A stretch of DNA of 64,000 nucleotides from Haemaphysalis longicornis. Its lineage: Eukaryota > Arthropoda > Arachnida > Ixodida > Ixodidae. Made by a program: the position numbers and the translations under genes. Position 1 is the stretch's first letter. Each line of letters opens with the position of its first letter. This document shows, piece by piece, positions 1 to 9,794 of this stretch. Where the stretch lies: positions 223,333,992-223,397,991 of the forward strand of contig CM023449.1 in the NCBI GenBank assembly GCA_013339765.2, read 5' to 3'. The notes under the pieces were generated by a model. The model saw only the letters and a program-made list of their open reading frames with translations, had not been told where the DNA came from and did not search any database.

Positions 1-175
1 ATGTTGCTCAAACTATTCGTCGGCCCGAGAATTTCATCGCTCTGCTCTGCGGCGCGTCGATAGCGGACGGAGCAAGGCCATGTCGCAACACCGGTGACTG
101 CGCTCGGATGGCCAGTCGCAACAGCGGTGGCTGAGCTGAGATGGCCCAGTCGCAACAGTGGATGGCAGCTGCGGA
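1..175 (+). mobile_element. LTR 3' part and leader of a Ty3/Gypsy-like retrotransposon, cut by window edge
   Basis: This stretch aligns base for base, with scattered changes, to 6043-6215, which lies just downstream of a TATA box and an ATAAAT signal. It is therefore the R/U5 end of an LTR followed by the untranslated leader. Both copies contain the leader phrase CAGTCGCAACAG twice. A gag-like frame starts 300 bases further on, as expected for the 5' end of an element. The 5' part of the LTR lies outside the window. I saw no convincing tRNA primer-binding site. Confidence 0.65.
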
Positions 176-471
176 TTGACCGGCAACGGCTGCTACTTAG
201 TGTGGTAAGTGCGCTAACTTCGCTACCAGTTTACCAGGCTTCGCTAGCAAGGGTTATCGTAGTTTAGGGAATGGATGTGTGACGCACTGTGGAAGAAAGC
301 TGATAGATTCAAGCCTAGAGAAAGTGTGTTGAAACCAGAGCTAGTGCCGATTGTGTAAAAAAAGCACTGTGGGGAATTACTTGCGCGTACCTTACTAGTA
401 GCTGGATAGTATAGGAACGGAACAGCAAGGGAATTCTCACGTGGGCAAGCAGCAAGAGGCTAGTGTAAGCG

Positions 472-657
472 ATGGAGGACCTTAAAGTGAAGGAGCTAAT
501 CGAAATTTGTGAGGAGCTGGGCCTTCACTTACGCCATGCGAAACGGAAGCAGGGTATTCTTGAGGTCTTCCGGAAGGAGAACGTAACGGTAGAGGAAGTC
601 AGTGAGGCCAAGGCGGAAATCAAAGAGCGCCGTGAGCGCGAGGAAGTCGAGAAAAAA
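472..657 (+). pseudogene. Gag N-terminus of a tick Ty3/Gypsy-like element, interrupted
   Basis: The frame opens with MEDLKVKELIEICEELGL, followed by a charged stretch ending in ERREREEVEK. A short N-terminal SAP-like helix pair and then a Glu/Arg-rich coiled coil is the layout I know from tick Gypsy gag proteins, which form the capsid of the retrotransposon particle. The frame breaks at about 657 where another repeat begins. Heptad-rich coding in the same style resumes near 1423. The first ATG fits a leader of about 300 bases after the LTR. With the insertion and an in-frame stop downstream, this copy cannot make an intact gag. Confidence 0.6.
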
Positions 658-1412
658 AATTGGCCGCGTATCTGCTCCTTTCGTTGCAAATGCCGTCAAA
701 AGACGATAGTCTTTATCGGCTTTTGCGAAGTAACTGCCTCCCTTCGCTTTCCCGCTCACATCTCATGTTGTTCCTCTTGCGTCGCGCTCCTCCCAAGGTA
801 AAGACGCCAAAGGTTTGCCTAAATCATTTTAAATTTCCCGCGGTCCACTGCTTCAAACCGGGTGTCTCGATGCGAACGCTGCCGTGCGGCGAAGACGAGC
901 GTGAATCGAGGCGCCCTACTTCAACGTTTATAGAACCGCGTTTCCCTACTCCACGTGCGTTGCAAGCAGAACGGGAAACCTATCTAGTGGAACCTTGCGT
1001 AACTGTTGCCGGTTGATTTCTTAAAATGGCGCCAGAAGCTATAGTGGCGCAGGCGACAGCAGGCGACGGCGGAGTGAATTCTCTTTCTGCAGTTAATGAA
1101 GTATTTCATTTCGTAAAAGTCAAGCATGTTTCATTTTTTATAAAGAAACACTGCAAATATCACTTGTGTATTGATTTGTTGTCTCATATTTGCGTAATGT
1201 CTTGTTCTTCTTCAACAATGTTTACAAGTATGAACATTACACCGGACATAGACGGGTAGATTTAGCTGTGACTATATAAGACTATTGCGCAGGCATTGTT
1301 TTGCTTTGGCCGGGTGGCTGAATCGAGTCACAGACAGACAGATGGACAGACAGACATACAGACAGACCAAAATGTCTGGGTTTAAGTAGCCCAAGAAAGA
1401 CTATCGTCTTAA
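656..1412 (+). mobile_element. Non-autonomous element inserted in gag (copy 1 of 2)
   Basis: This ~750-bp unit matches, in reverse complement, 37200-37822. Shared landmarks are TTCGTTGCAAATG near the start, AAGACGATAGTC, a CAGGCGACGGCGG block at about 1055, CACTGCAAATATCACTT at about 1150, and the end CAAGAAAGACTATCGTCTT followed by an A-run. The sequence AAGACGATAGTCTT sits near the left end and its reverse complement at the right end, so the unit has short inverted ends as well as an A-rich 3' tail. It holds no long open frame. A CAGA-repeat tract lies at 1331-1366. Whether it is a SINE or a MITE is not settled. Confidence 0.6.
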
Positions 1413-1500
1413 AAAAAAAAACACTGTGACCGCGAAGAGGCGAAAAGGCAGTAACGGAGAGAGCAAGCCGAAAGGAAAGAACAGCTCGAGTTTATGAGGC
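1413..1500 (+). pseudogene. Continuation of the gag coiled coil after the insertion
   Basis: From about 1423 one frame reads REEAKRQ, a TAA stop, then RREQAERKEQLEFMRLE. This is the same Glu/Arg-rich coiled-coil style as the segment ending at 657, so it is most simply the continuation of the same gag frame beyond the 656-1412 insertion. The in-frame stop shows decay independent of the insertion. Beyond 1500 I lose the family resemblance. Confidence 0.45.
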
Positions 1501-3294
1501 TAGAGTTGTGACTCCGGCGGTGCTCCGCGGCGTCCAGCGTGACTTTTCCAACGGTTCAGGCGAGTGGTCCGAGAATTCGGGACTAACTGCCGCCGTTCAT
1601 TGTTGAGTGGTCTGGGCCGTGGAGCGTCCCAGGACAAACTCCACCGCGCCCGTATTCTCAAGAAGAGAAATGGACCGGGAAGACTAGAAAGGCGTAGGCG
1701 CAGATGAGCCGCGCCGAAAGAAAGATTTCGAAACGCGTAAGCCGTCTGCGAGTAGTGGCCAGTGCATGACACTCCCGAGTTCGCAAGCGGGGAAACTCTC
1801 GCACAAAGTGACTCTTCCCCGGCGAGCAAGACACGAAAGGACGCCGAAAAGCGTAGCTCGAACTACGAGACGACGGAAAACTCTCGCGGTAGCCTAGTCG
1901 CGACGCCAGCGGCTGGAGGGGGTTGCATCAAACCTTTCGGTGGAAAAACACAGCCGACGCAGCCGGGCGAGACAAACTGTTTCCGATCAGCAGTTTCCGA
2001 TCAGCAGTTGCGCGAAAGCCGCAGGGTGGATTTCGAAGCGCTGCAGAGAAAGAAATTCAGTGAACATGGTTACCAGATGTATCGAACAACAAACCACCGA
2101 ATCGGCCGGCCTCTATAGCAGCCACAATATAGCCAAATGCACAAATTTTAAGTCGCCCAGAAGTAGCAACAATGACGTTTTATTTTATCTAGTATATACT
2201 GCAGTCCACAACACGTTTCCCAAGGAGGACGGGCCATCCCAATATAACAAAATGAACACAATGAGGAAATATACACAATGCTACGTATTTACACACGCTA
2301 TACAACGCGATCAAGCCCTCACAAAAAGTTCCACTCAGACACTGTGTGCGGAAAAAATTAAATTTATAGGCATCCGTTCTGGCAAAATATGGTGTTAAAG
2401 CGTTGGCTGGTGATGCCGGGTATTTCTTTTTAACAAAGGGAATAAATACAATGAAGGGTTAATCGCAAATTTATGGTTTCGCAGGAACTCAAGAAATCTA
2501 CACGGAGTTGCCTCCTTCTAGACTGTAGTAGTGGAATGTTGCTGGCCGTCAGTAGGTCCAATAGAGATTCTATGGGACGAAATATATAGTAACCTCGATA
2601 AACGCCGCGGCGCGCACCAAGGTGCAAGAGTGCGCCTTTGCATCCTCAATAAACCCCACTGGTGCGCTCCATTTTCCTCGATATGCCAGGGCACACCATG
2701 GTGAAGTAATTTTTGGTTGCTCCTTCGTGCACCCAGAGAGTCGACGGAGCACCCGGGTGCAATCTCAAGATTCGTCGCGAATGACACCGGGAAAGTGGCT
2801 TTCTGCGCGGTCTGCTGAGCGGCGGCGCATCGGCGCACCCGTGGGAAGGGGGTAATGGCTGTATATTGTTGCTGATAAGGATGAGTTTGAGTTGCCTGTG
2901 CATTCATCGGAAAACGATGCGAACGGCTCATAACGGGGGCTAATAACGGCGGGAGGTTTAATATGAGCACAAACACTAGGTGTCATGTCGGAGTTTCGCT
3001 CAGTGCAAAGCAGGCTGCATGGCCAGCCAGTGGAAGTGAATATGGGAGCTTTGCATTCGTTTTGTTCTAATGAGGTATCACGAACATGTCACTGAAGCGC
3101 CTAGACCACCACGAGCCTCCATATTTTCTCATAGCTGAGGGGCAGCCGTGGCTACACGTAATTGCGTTGTTATGCCTCTTAGAAAACCAGAAGCAGCTTG
3201 TAGGTTGTTGTTTTGTAGGAGTACGTTGTGGCGTGGGGTGGGAGCTGTACTACGCCAAGAGGATGCGAACGGCGGGGAACGACCAGTTTTGTAC
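1501..3294. other. Unassigned stretch
   Basis: GC-rich to about 2120, then AT-rich. Part of it is probably decayed retrotransposon body. A short direct duplication (TTTCCGATCAGCAG) occurs near 1978-2006. A frame at 1762-2118 stays open for 118 codons but resembles nothing I know. No RNA gene or domain is visible. Confidence 0.4.
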
Positions 3295-4756
3295 TTAAAG
3301 GAGCCATGAAGAGAAAACAAAAGTTTGTTTTATTCGAAAGATTAGGTGTTTCATAGTACCCCAAGCGCTTTCCCGGAAGCAAATGATGCTTTATTCACTG
3401 AGAAATAAGGCAATTTAAGCCAAAATTTTAAATCTCCCGCTAAAATTGAACATTCCGTGACGTGTACTATGGCGTCATAGAGCCGGTCCATGAAACAGAT
3501 ACTTAGTATGTCGACTCCATATAGCACCCACACGCGGGAGTCGATCGAGACGGCGGCCATTTTAAAAATACTAGTAAAACCTAGTGCACCCGCAGCCCTA
3601 GTCATGGAATCGCCTGATCCGGAGAACAAAACTCTCGCCGAGGAGCTCGGGCTTGCATTTAACAACCTCACACCACAAAAACGCTCAATGCTTCTAAGTG
3701 CACGAGCGGCAAGAGTTGTGGGATACGCGGTGGACGGGAAAGCGACCATTCCGCGATATCCACAACAGACGAACGCCCAGCCGTCGGCACCGCTGCCTCG
3801 TCAGCCCAGTCGCGACGGACGAATATAGGCTGGTACGTATGTGCCGTATTTTGATTACGGTTAATAATAGTTCAATTTCAGTAGCAGTATCACTTATGCC
3901 AGTTGGCCGGTGTCGTGTATGGAAAGCCGTTCGCGCGAGCTCTCTGCTTCGACCAGAAAGATACGAGCGTCAATGCGCGGTGTTTACGGCATTTTTTTCC
4001 CCAAGGTCAGAGCGATTTGACGAAGTCAGCGACGAGCGCCAGCATGTCCCAGGAGTGAGCTAACGTAAGGGTCCCTGCCGTAACTGAACAAACTGAAGTT
4101 TTCAGTGGTTGTAAACTGGAAACGAGCTCGTAACGACAGCAGCAAGCCAACACCATTCGAAACTTACGCGACGACTGGCACTATCTCGTCGCTTCTTGCT
4201 GTTCCTTACTCCCCTCGTTTCTATTTTTACCTTTGCTGGTTGGCGATATGACGGCCAACCTCCTGTGAAGGGATTACGATACGAAGCAAGGTTGCGGCTG
4301 TGCGTGCTGGAACGGTTCGTTGGCCCCGAAGAGCCTCGAACCCGAAAATTCGTCTGCGCGACGGCGAGATGTCGAGCTCGGCCGGCGCTAGTTTCGTACG
4401 CATTGGCGCACACGCTTGCGAGTTCGTTCGGACCTTCAACCGTTTACTCCACCGTTCTTTGTCATAAAAAGAATGTGCAGTATGTTTCACGGGCATTTAG
4501 CTCGCTATGCAAGCTGTAAGCCCTGCCTAACATGCGTTTGCTTTTGCCGGCCTCCGCCAATCGCAGAGCATTCCCAAGTGACATCACAGGTTCTGTTGCG
4601 GAAAATGAGCTGGTGGGTCGCATGGTCATTTTCCTTTTTTCCTAATTATGTAGCTTATTTGAGCGAAGTTTGCGTTATAAGTGGTGTCGTTATGGTTCTA
4701 ACGAGGCAATCTTTCGAATGAACCAAACTTGTGTTTTCTCTTCATGGCTCCTTTAA
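3295..4756. mobile_element. TTAA/TIR DNA transposon, T2/Kolobok-type (element a)
   Basis: Left end 3295 begins TTAAAGGAGCCATGAAGAG and the reverse complement of 4756 begins identically. About 46 of 49 terminal bases match, to the shared CGAAAGATT. Each end carries TTAA followed by AGGAGCC, the TTAAAGGRR signature of T2/Kolobok-type elements, which duplicate TTAA on insertion. Length is 1,462 bp. The interior has an open frame at 3490-3828 containing ESPDPENKTLAEELGLAF, which I cannot match to a transposase, so the copy is probably non-autonomous. The superfamily call rests on ends only. Confidence 0.75.
3490..3828 (+). CDS. Small unassigned open frame inside TTAA transposon a
   Basis: 112 codons. 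An internal ATG at about 3604 gives a shorter product beginning MESPDPENKTLAEELGL, then LTPQKRSMLLSARAARVVG, then a Pro/Gln-rich tail. The composition is protein-like, with an amphipathic helical middle, but I do not recognise a family. The GCCATTTTA shortly upstream is common in tick promoters and may be coincidence. It could be the 5' exon of an element-encoded protein or a chance frame. Confidence 0.25.
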   Translation: MKQILSMSTPYSTHTRESIETAAILKILVKPSAPAALVMESPDPENKTLAEELGLAFNNLTPQKRSMLLSARAARVVGYAVDGKATIPRYPQQTNAQPSAPLPRQPSRDGRI

Positions 4757-5199
4757 GCCGCAAGATAAATTACGGAGAAGAGGCGTACAGTACATCCGAA
4801 AAGGAACGCCGTATGGGCAGTGCAGAAGTTGCACTGTTATGTAGCCGGTTCCCAGTTTGTTGTAGAAACTGATCATTGCCTGCTAACCTGCCTAATAACA
4901 CGTCATCTAAAAGCGGTCGTTTGCTAAGGTGGAGTATGACACTCCAGCAGCACAATCTTGTCGTTGGCTGTTAGAAAGGAAAGTTGGACGCTAACGCAGA
5001 CGCATTCTAAGTAATACTGCCTTCGTCCTCCCCATGTCTTCCGTTTCGTCTCTTCGTGAACAGCTTTTAGCGTAGCAGGTAGATGGAAGCAAAATTATTG
5101 CCCTCATTTGCTGCTTCAGTTGATTATTCCCGCACCGCGTGATTTCAAGTAATCAACCTTAGTTATGATCATTTCATGTGGTGTGTTATGTTTGACACA
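4757..5199. other. Unassigned stretch
   Basis: No coding frame, RNA or repeat structure recognised between transposon a and the LTR that follows. Confidence 0.4.
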
Positions 5200-6240
5200 T
5201 AGTTTGAGTTCTTATTTTAAGAGTCTTGTGTACCGAATTGGCCTCTTGATGTAGGGGGTCCAAACTGAGAACAGACACTTAGCTAGGAGAGTTTTTCTCT
5301 TTGTTGAGTCTGTTGTTCTGACGGAGAACAAAGGGTGCTTGCTTGCGCTGGGTGTTGCCTGTTGCCGGTAGGTTCTTTGCAAGCTGCAGAACGATGAGCG
5401 ACGGGTGCTGAGAAACGAGACCGGAAGAGTCGGGAGAAGCTGGTAGAGACACCTGTGCAGCACTGCGATGTACCTGTGATCCGGACCTGGCAGGTGGTAC
5501 CTTTTCGTGGAAAGGAGCGCGGAGCCGCCCCCTTTCTGGAGCACTGGAGGGGAACCTGGATGAGTCCGGTGAACGAGCGCGCCCGGAATCCGAGCAAAGA
5601 GGAAGTAGCTGGTCTTCCTGGCACATTGTCTGGCGGTGGGGGTGCTATTGTGCCCGAGCGCCCGGCCCAAACCGCCTTCAGCAGACGGGCCCCAACTTTT
5701 CCCTTCCAACGGCTGGGCCGAATCACGCCTCGGACGAATGACCCGCGGCAGACACAAAGTGACATACCCGGAGACGACGACGCTGTCTCCTTCCCCTTCC
5801 CCGTCGTGGCGGCTCGGCTGACGCAACCGCTTTCTCCACTCGACGGATTCAAACATCGGCCAGCGAGAGTCCTAGTTGGAGCGATTAAAACCACTCGCGG
5901 CTGCAACGGACCCCTGGGTTATAAATCCAGCTCGGAAGCGCAGCGAGCGCGACACTCATCTCGGGCACCGAGCTGAAACGTGCGATCGCCTTTGTCCGAG
6001 CCAACATAACGCTCTTGTTATCCTTGTACATACAGTACATAAATGTTGCTTCAAGACTTCGTCGGCTCGACAACTTCATCGCTTTGCTCTGCGCCACGTC
6101 GATAGCGGACCGAGCAAGGCCACGTCGCCACACCTTTGTCTGCGCTCGGATGGCAAGTCGCAACAGCGGTGGCTGAGGTGAGATGGCCCAGTCGCAACAG
6201 TGGTGGCTGCGGTGAGATTGCGCAGTCCCAAAAAAGGTTT
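5200..6240 (+). mobile_element. Second Gypsy-like LTR with leader
   Basis: The strongest part is 5880-6220. TTATAAAT at 5919 is a TATA box, GACACTCATCTCGGGC-type R-region sequence follows, ATAAAT at 6039 is a polyadenylation signal, and 6043-6215 repeats the window's first 175 bases, including the leader phrase CAGTCGCAACAG. This marks a U3-R-U5 followed by the untranslated leader of a second copy. The element stops at about 6240 with no gag after it. The U3 start is not defined; long antisense frames at 5212-5906 are a by-product of GC-rich U3 sequence. Confidence 0.55.
5919..5926 (+). promoter_or_regulatory. LTR TATA box
   Basis: TTATAAAT sits ~115 bases upstream of the ATAAAT polyadenylation signal at 6039, in a GC-rich context, as expected for an LTR U3/R promoter. 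Confidence 0.5.
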
Positions 6241-6667
6241 GAGTCTTAGCGGTAACGGGTCGACAGAGTACTCAATGGCGCCGCAGTCCCGAATGCTCAT
6301 GCAGCACCGCTCTATTGTCAGACCCAGAAACGACGGCTAAAGCGAGGACCAGAGGTTTTGCACGGCAGGGCTCTAGCACTTGCTTCTTACTCAGTCCACC
6401 AAGCGGCTATGCCCGGCCGGCTGAACCAGCAGCGATCACGGGCACATCGGGTATTGTAGTCACCGACTCAAGACGTGAATTTACCGGGTGCAAAAGACCC
6501 TGGGCACTGATGAGGCGGCTGACATTATCCGATAAATCCGGTTTCCTTGGCAGGAACCAGTTTTCGGAGCGGCAAACGCGTGCACAGTCGTGCCCTATCC
6601 CGCTCATGATGTGTATCGTCCTTAGTCCAGGTGCTCCGTCGGCGTCGCATTGCTGTACACATTTTAT
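6241..6667. other. Unassigned stretch
   Basis: Nothing recognised. It contains a 172-codon frame at 6315-6833 that owes half its length to the TA array. Confidence 0.4.
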
Positions 6668-6817
<150 letters not shown>

Positions 6818-7103
6818 GAGGCACCTCCATTAGTCCGGCGCGTCGCAGCTTCTCAGCTTATGGGGTGAGCCGATGACAAATTGGAAGACCGATTCGGGAC
6901 GTGAGATACTACACCGTTCGAAGTTTTGTCGCAAGGAGCAAGAGGACGGGAAGGAGGAGAAATACCTTTATTACAAAAAAGCCTCTAGGCCATTTTGGGA
7001 AGAGCCTTACTGGGGTAGAAATGGGGCTCTGTTACTGGGACCGGCACGACAACCAAGATGCATAGCTGGGCTCTTTCGTGGGTAAAGGCTTTAGATGCGG
7101 AGC

Positions 7104-7265
7104 GTCTTATGCTCGGGGGTATGTCCCGCGGCGTCGGCGGTGGTCCGGCGTCCGCACACCACCGTTTCTTGGCCAATCCCCCATGTCTTATACTCTGGGG
7201 TATGTCTCACGGCGTCGGCGGTGGTCCGGCGTCCGCACACCACCGTTTCTTGACCAATCCCCCAC
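7104..7265 (+). repeat. Two-copy 81-bp tandem duplication
   Basis: 7104-7184 and 7185-7265 are near-identical, each beginning GTCTTAT and containing CGGCGTCGGCGGTGGTCCGG and CACCACCGTTTCTTG. One frame across it would read GVGGGPASAHHRFLxNPP twice, but no longer protein context supports coding. Confidence 0.85.
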
Positions 7266-7288
7266 GTGGGTACGTGCTATAGAAGAGG

Positions 7289-7318
7289 AACAACAACAAC
7301 AACAACAGCAACAACAAC
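7289..7318. repeat. (CAA)n microsatellite
   Basis: About ten units of ACA/CAA with one G interruption. Confidence 0.9.
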
Positions 7319-7448
7319 TCCGGTTGTGCTTGCGCTTGACTCCGTGATTCTTCAGATGAAGTAAGATGGAAGCAACAGCCCCGTCAGTGAGTGTGCTGAC
7401 GCAATTAAGTGAGAGCATCAGCGCAAACATTAACAGCAATTACACCCA

Positions 7449-7610
7449 ACTACAATCCACGGAACCTGTATCGATCTCGTCTTTACCAACTGCAACGGTG
7501 ACGACTACATACAACCGCTGCTACGAGATCCACTGACTGTGCACTTCAGCGACCATAAGGCCGTCATACTCAAAGTAAGAAGACTTGCAAACCTAAATAA
7601 AGACCTTTAG
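7449..7610 (+). pseudogene. C-terminal endonuclease-domain fragment (LINE-type EN)
   Basis: The frame reads TTIHGTCIDLVFTN, then PLTVHFSDHKAVIL, and ends at a TAG. GTxIDLxxTN followed ~25 residues later by SDHxAV is the C-terminal signature of the apurinic-type endonuclease of non-LTR retrotransposons. In arthropods some Helitron-type elements carry the same domain at their C-terminus. The aspartate of IDL and the SDH catalytic pair are intact. A stop (TAA) precedes the fragment by eight codons, so only the last ~54 residues survive. Because it terminates normally, it may be the natural 3' end of an element. Confidence 0.7.
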
Positions 7611-7663
7611 ATACCACTTCAATCTCGTCTCACTCGCGTATATACGCATACAATAAGGAAAAT

Positions 7664-7825
7664 TACACCCAAACTCCCCGAAGGGAACCATGAGTAGGAT
7701 ATATGAGCATTACGGGGTTCACCACATTTCCACCAAATTTGGCTAACAAACATGAAGGAAACGCAAACGGAACCCCCATGACGCTCCGCATCCTACTCAT
7801 GGTTCCCTTCGGGGAGATGGGTGTA
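7664..7825. mobile_element. Short MITE with ~36-bp terminal inverted repeats
   Basis: Left end TACACCCAAACTCCCCGAAG and right end CTTCGGGGAGATGGGTGTA are reverse complements over ~36 bp, with two mismatches near the tips and a perfect inner 26 bp ending ATGAGTAGGAT. Total length is 162 bp, so only ~90 bp are unique. It is far too small to code. It begins 54 bp after the endonuclease stop codon, so it may be the terminal structure of that element. Confidence 0.8.
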
Positions 7826-9780
7826 TTTTTTTTTAGTTTTTGTTAGGATTTCATGTTTTTATTTTGGCTTTTTTAATGTCTTGGGAGCCTTTTCGTTTGC
7901 TGCCGTAGAGCTTTTTTCTCACGTGTCCCAGATCTCATGATGTTGTAAAGCCTTTTTTTTTCACTTTCCTTCTTCTTTCGAAGTCCCATTCCTTGATCTG
8001 CTGAGGCACGTAACAGTGCGTTGTCTCCTGTGTTGTGTGCGGCTTAAGTGTTGCGTGTTTGGCGTATTAATGTTTTGAGACCTCCCTCGGGGTCCTTGCT
8101 CACGTAGGGTTTCTGCTGAGCTGGGTGCTACGTGACTTCGTGTCAAATTACCGGCCTCCGTCAATCGATTGGTTCCACGGCATTCTGTACGTTTACACGC
8201 CTTTTTTAGGTGTGAGTTGTGTGGCTTTGATTTTGTTCGTGCTAAGTGTATACGACCACGACCCGTCCAGCTTTGACTGACCGTTGCAATCGCCAATAAA
8301 GTCAACCCTGCACTGATCGAGCGGCTCCTCGATGAGGGTGGAGCTTTCGGCGCCCGTTATTGATCACGGGAGCCGAAGGCTGTTATGGCGACGTCTTCGA
8401 CGTTTTGCCAAACACAAGGAAAACGCTTCGCAGTTTGACAGGGCTGTTCTTGCCCCTAATTTGCGGCTAGTAATCCGTGCTTGATTCATGAGTTTTTGTC
8501 TGGTTGACCCAAAACGAAGTCAGGCATGCACCCCGGGTACTCACGTATAGCTTTATGTCAGTTTCTCCTCCCAATGTTCTATTAATTACCCCTGATTTTG
8601 GAAAATCAAAAGATGTGCGCGTAGCTGTTTTATTGTCGTTACTTTTTCTTTTCCTGTACCCCACCAAACACCTCTTCATAGTTGATAGGTGCAATTAAGC
8701 TGCTTACCACTCCCTTCCTTTCTGTTACTCTGGGCGTAATGACTCTCTAGGAAAGGGTGGTAACTTAACTCCTTTCCCCACAAAACATCAAACACTAAAA
8801 GTCAAACTGGTGCGAATGGCTGGTGGCGGTGAAAGCGACAGCAAACTGGAATATATTTGTAGAAAGGACTTAGGAAGCTGTTCGCGAGTAAACTATTCTA
8901 ACGACATTTTTTGACCTCCGCCATCATCTTGATTTTTGCGGGGAACGAAGCTCGCCCTGAAACTGGCCAATCACAAGCCGTCCTTGCACCATGTTAAGCG
9001 ATAACAGCTTTTTGAATCCTGACCCAGAATGGTAGTGGCGAATTAATCGCATCATCTGTTCTAGTGGAGCAAATCTTGCGCGCTGTGTGCGTAAAGTCTT
9101 TACGGATTGCATTCGCCACATTGTATAAGCCAGTTTTTCTCGCAAGAAATTATGTTACAAATGTTTCGGGGGAGTATTCCGAAATAAACGAAGGCAAATA
9201 TTTCTCGTTGCAAGCAGCCTATTCATATTTTGTTTAATTTTTTTTAGTGGGAGCAAAAATAATGGTGAATTCAAACTATTATATTCCAATGTTTTTCTTG
9301 TTTTTTTTTTTTTTTTGCGAAGGGTTTTCAACTTCGGAGCAGTTCCCATTGTATACGATCCTCAAAAATCGTAGCAACAAAGTTTATTCGTTCGCATGCT
9401 TAGGGGCTTTTTCCTGCGCGTGACAAAAGATATCAGCCATATAAATACCCATCCAAAAACATCAATATACCTGCACTTACCGTTTCAATTATTTTTAATG
9501 GCAGCTCGTTCCCGTCATGCGACCGTTACGGTATTGAAATTCTGTCACAGTTCCCGCCAATTAGTGCTCAAAAACACTGCGCTAATTATGGCGTGAGAGG
9601 GAGAAGTTGGAAAGTTCAACTTTTTAGTGTGAATAATTGGGGGGTTGCTGATACTTTGCAACCTGTACCCACATTCCTTTTTTTCGTGCATTAGCTCCCT
9701 ACAAACTATGCTATCCTCCGTAAGCTGGCCTTCTAAAATTAGGTAATCTCTGAGGACATTTTTTTTTCTAGTTTTTTCGC
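7826..9780. other. Unassigned AT-rich stretch
   Basis: Contains T-runs, an AATAAA at 8295 after a stretch with 3'-UTR-like composition, and no coding frame above background. I see no repeat boundaries. Confidence 0.4.
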
Positions 9781-9794
9781 CGCAGCGAGATACC

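Noticed and set aside
3295..4756. piggyBac assignment from the TTAA flanks
   Set aside because: piggyBac tips start CCY; here the base after TTAA is AGG, matching T2/Kolobok instead. Not fully excluded without a transposase.
5212..5906. Two overlapping minus frames over 200 codons and one plus frame of 173
   Set aside because: All lie in the GC-rich LTR region with no family resemblance and overlap each other.
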